From JAFDZV01 sp964455525 (GTDB lineage Bacteria; Bacteroidota; Ignavibacteria; OLB7): DNA of 64,000 nucleotides. Under the pieces are notes generated by a model. The model worked only from the letters and a program-made list of their open reading frames with translations. It made no database searches and was not told the origin of the DNA. Positions 62,251 through 64,000 of the stretch are shown here, in pieces. The stretch's first letter is position 1. The number at the start of each line of letters is the position of its first letter. The stretch is from assembly GCA_964455525.1 (NCBI GenBank), contig CAYVWR010000013.1, forward strand, positions 1 to 64,000, in the 5' to 3' direction. A program made the position numbers and the translations under genes.

Positions 62251-64000
62251 CTACTTCTGCTCCAGAAGGGCATCGATAGTGCTTCGCTCGGTGGCGTTTG
62301 CGGTGATGCGAAGCCGCGTCAGAAGCGCGCGCATCTCGGGATCGAGATGGCTCCGTGCGGCAACCGCAGCCGACGCACGGACGATGCCGGAGCGGTCCAG
62401 CACTCCACGGCCGATGGCATCGCGCATGGCAACGGTGGTGGTATCCAGCTTGCCGAGAACATAATAGGCCTGCACCCTCGTATCGGTATTGAAGGTCGGC
62501 AGGGTATACTCGCTCACATCATCGGCAAGCGAGCGATACCCCCCGGAGAGCACCGATCCAAGCCATGCTATGGCAAGATGATCGCGGCGGCCGCGCCTGC
62601 CTTTCATGGCACGAAGTGTTGGCTCCAGGCCGGAGGTATCGGTCACCGCCAGCATGCCGAGCGTTGCGGCAATAACCTTGTAGCTGCTATCGGCAAGAAG
62701 AGGACGCAGCCGCAAGGCCCGCTCATTCCTATCGGCGATCAGGTAGGAATGTTCTACCGCAGCAACCCGCACATTCACATCACTATCGCCAAGCCCCTGG
62801 CCTATCGCATCGACGGCCGCATCTGTATCGAGCGTCGAGGCATTGCTGAGAATCTCCTCTCGAACAAACGGCGACGGCTCCCGCCGGAATGCATCGAGCA
62901 GGGCAAGCGACCGCCGTTTCCGCTGCCCCGTACCCTCCCCCCGCAGTTTTTGGGCGCTTGTCAGCTCATGTGCGGCAAGCAGCCGATCAATAAAGCGTGC
63001 TGAGCCAAGCTGTGCGGCAAGCTCCTCCGGGGCACGCTGGAACTCGACGGTCTTCAAGAGGGCATCGCCCGCATCGAAGATCACATACCGAGGCTCTCCC
63101 GGCAGTTTGAAGCTGAAGGTTTCATCCACCCTGGATACCCATATCGTATCATGCACCACCGCATCGCGAAGATGAAATTCCAGCGGCACCGGCATCTGAA
63201 AAAGCCCTGTCAGAGAATCGAGCACCTGCATCTGCCGCACACGCAGCGTAAGGGTTCCCTCGGACCACGTTTTCTCCAGCTTATACGCCGGATACCCCGC
63301 CTTATAGACCCACTGGTCGAAAAACCAGCCGAGGTTCAGGCCGGTAGCATCCTCGAACGCATTTTTCAGATCATTGGTCTCTACCAGCGTATAAGCATGG
63401 CGCTCCAGAAAAAGCTGGCTGGCACGCCAGAAAAGCTCATCGCCGACGATCTGATGAAGCATATGGAGCACGCGGGAGCCACGCTGGTAGATATTGGCGG
63501 TAATCTTGTCGCCAAACGCAAGCGGGTCGCGCCCGCGCACCTCCTGCGACTGCACGGCGATCTGGCCATTATCGTACATATCCTTCACAAACACATCATC
63601 GCCGTAACGATGCCCCTTGTATCGCGAAGCAAGGTAGGTGGCGTAGCTCTCATGAATCCATAAATGATCCCAGCTTCTGTTGGTCACCAGATCGCCGAAC
63701 CACATATGCGCCGCCTCGTGGGCAATCACGCCATCCGGGTTATAGTCCAGCAGTCCGCGCTTATCCACCAGCATATAATCGTTCAAGGTGGTTGCCGTTG
63801 TGTTCTCCATACCGCCGTACATGAACTCGGCGATCATGATCTGCGCGTATTTGTTCCAGGGATAGGGAACGCCCAGACGGCTGCTCAGATAGCGCAGCAC
63901 ATCGGGGGTGCGAGCAAAGGTAGGCTCCACCCGTTCGGGCATATCAGGATAGCTCCAGTACTCAAGCGGCACACCATCAACCGTATCGCGTGTCACCAGA
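62251..64000 (-). CDS. M1-family aminopeptidase with HEAT-like C-terminus (N-terminus beyond right edge)
   Basis: The frame is open to the window edge, so at least the first 200 residues are missing. The visible part starts in the catalytic domain: FMYGGMENTTATTL is the GxMEN substrate motif, and HEAAHMWFGD with WIHESYATYLA is the HExxH-x18-E zinc site. GNAFEDATG-like and NLGWFFDQWVYKAGYPAYKL close the catalytic part. The C-terminal 250 residues are helical repeats resembling HEAT units (FVREEILSNASTLDTDAAVD, NVRVAAVEHSYLIADRNERA, LDRSGIVRASAAVAARSHLD). There is no T9SS tail, and the protein ends TIDALLEQK. It is a different subgroup from the enzyme at 58.1 kb. The signal peptide, if any, is outside the window. 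Confidence 0.92.
   Translation of the reverse strand, partial: LVTRDTVDGVPLEYWSYPDMPERVEPTFARTPDVLRYLSSRLGVPYPWNKYAQIMIAEFMYGGMENTTATTLNDYMLVDKRGLLDYNPDGVIAHEAAHMWFGDLVTNRSWDHLWIHESYATYLASRYKGHRYGDDVFVKDMYDNGQIAVQSQEVRGRDPLAFGDKITANIYQRGSRVLHMLHQIVGDELFWRASQLFLERHAYTLVETNDLKNAFEDATGLNLGWFFDQWVYKAGYPAYKLEKTWSEGTLTLRVRQMQVLDSLTGLFQMPVPLEFHLRDAVVHDTIWVSRVDETFSFKLPGEPRYVIFDAGDALLKTVEFQRAPEELAAQLGSARFIDRLLAAHELTSAQKLRGEGTGQRKRRSLALLDAFRREPSPFVREEILSNASTLDTDAAVDAIGQGLGDSDVNVRVAAVEHSYLIADRNERALRLRPLLADSSYKVIAATLGMLAVTDTSGLEPTLRAMKGRRGRRDHLAIAWLGSVLSGGYRSLADDVSEYTLPTFNTDTRVQAYYVLGKLDTTTVAMRDAIGRGVLDRSGIVRASAAVAARSHLDPEMRALLTRLRITANATERSTIDALLEQK

Noticed and set aside
1..64000. CRISPR arrays, prophage, insertion sequences, rRNA genes, origin-like clusters
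   Set aside because: I saw no regularly spaced repeats, transposase or integrase genes, rRNA signatures or dnaA-type clusters on reading through the window.

Overview
The window looks like a chromosomal segment of a GC-rich bacterium of the Bacteroidota/FCB group. My best guess is Candidatus Kapabacteria or a close relative, but this is inferred from gene content only. The signs are a PorU-type gingipain-fold sortase of the type IX secretion system (T9SS), several secreted proteins with T9SS-like C-terminal sorting domains, an outer-membrane beta-barrel protein, a TonB-dependent receptor with an N-terminal carboxypeptidase-regulatory-like domain, and 'choice-of-anchor B' (LVIVD propeller) proteins. 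I see no phage, integrase, insertion sequence, CRISPR array or rRNA operon.

Layout. 1-6.8 kb (minus): a giant secreted RHS/YD-repeat protein cut by the left edge, preceded in the same operon by a T9SS-sorted protein. 6.8-7.9 kb: AT-rich spacer and tRNA-Lys. 8-14.4 kb (minus): dxs and porU. 15-16.5 kb (plus): a secreted TPR protein and a small lipoprotein. 16.7-19.3 kb (minus): a PolB-like exonuclease, then the comEA-like / rsmD / coaD cluster, followed by tRNA-Thr. 19.8-23.4 kb: purB divergent from an Lrp regulator and glnA. 23.6-29.5 kb (minus): two large paralogous LVIVD/T9SS proteins flanking the wreck of a third. 29.8-31.1 kb (plus): KDPG aldolase and Dps. 31.9-33 kb (minus): a protein made of six tandem Myb/SANT-like repeats. 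33.8-36.5 kb (plus): a secreted PQQ-propeller/ankyrin fusion and an FMN reductase. 36.6-43.2 kb (minus): a lipoprotein, a YprB-type exonuclease, an outer-membrane barrel, a PIN-like gene scrap, a TonB receptor and an acetyltransferase. 43.3-47.2 kb (plus): type III polyketide synthase, small membrane protein, nitroreductase and a dicarboxylate/amino-acid symporter. 47.2-50.4 kb: a compositionally different stretch of secreted proteins, including one T9SS cargo and a Gly-rich/Cys-rich protein. 50.4-54.1 kb: DUF488 and valS. 54.2-64 kb: a GyrI-like protein with decayed AraC sequence in front of it, an MltB-like transglycosylase, tandem GNATs, an M1 aminopeptidase with a T9SS tail, deoC, a YkvA protein, a gamma-carbonic-anhydrase-like protein and a second M1 aminopeptidase cut by the right edge.

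How it fits together. Much of the non-housekeeping content concerns the cell surface: a T9SS sortase, at least five likely T9SS substrates, a secreted RHS protein, lipoproteins and barrels. The housekeeping genes cover isoprenoid (dxs), CoA (coaD), purine (purB), nitrogen (glnA plus Lrp), translation (valS, two tRNAs, rsmD) and sugar-acid or nucleoside catabolism (eda, deoC). Strong inverted-repeat terminators close most convergent gene pairs. The items most worth a second look are the PQQ-propeller/ankyrin fusion, the six-repeat Myb-like protein, the RHS operon, the T9SS-linked surface-protein island near 48-50 kb and the decaying LVIVD cluster. I did not find a system I could confidently call new.
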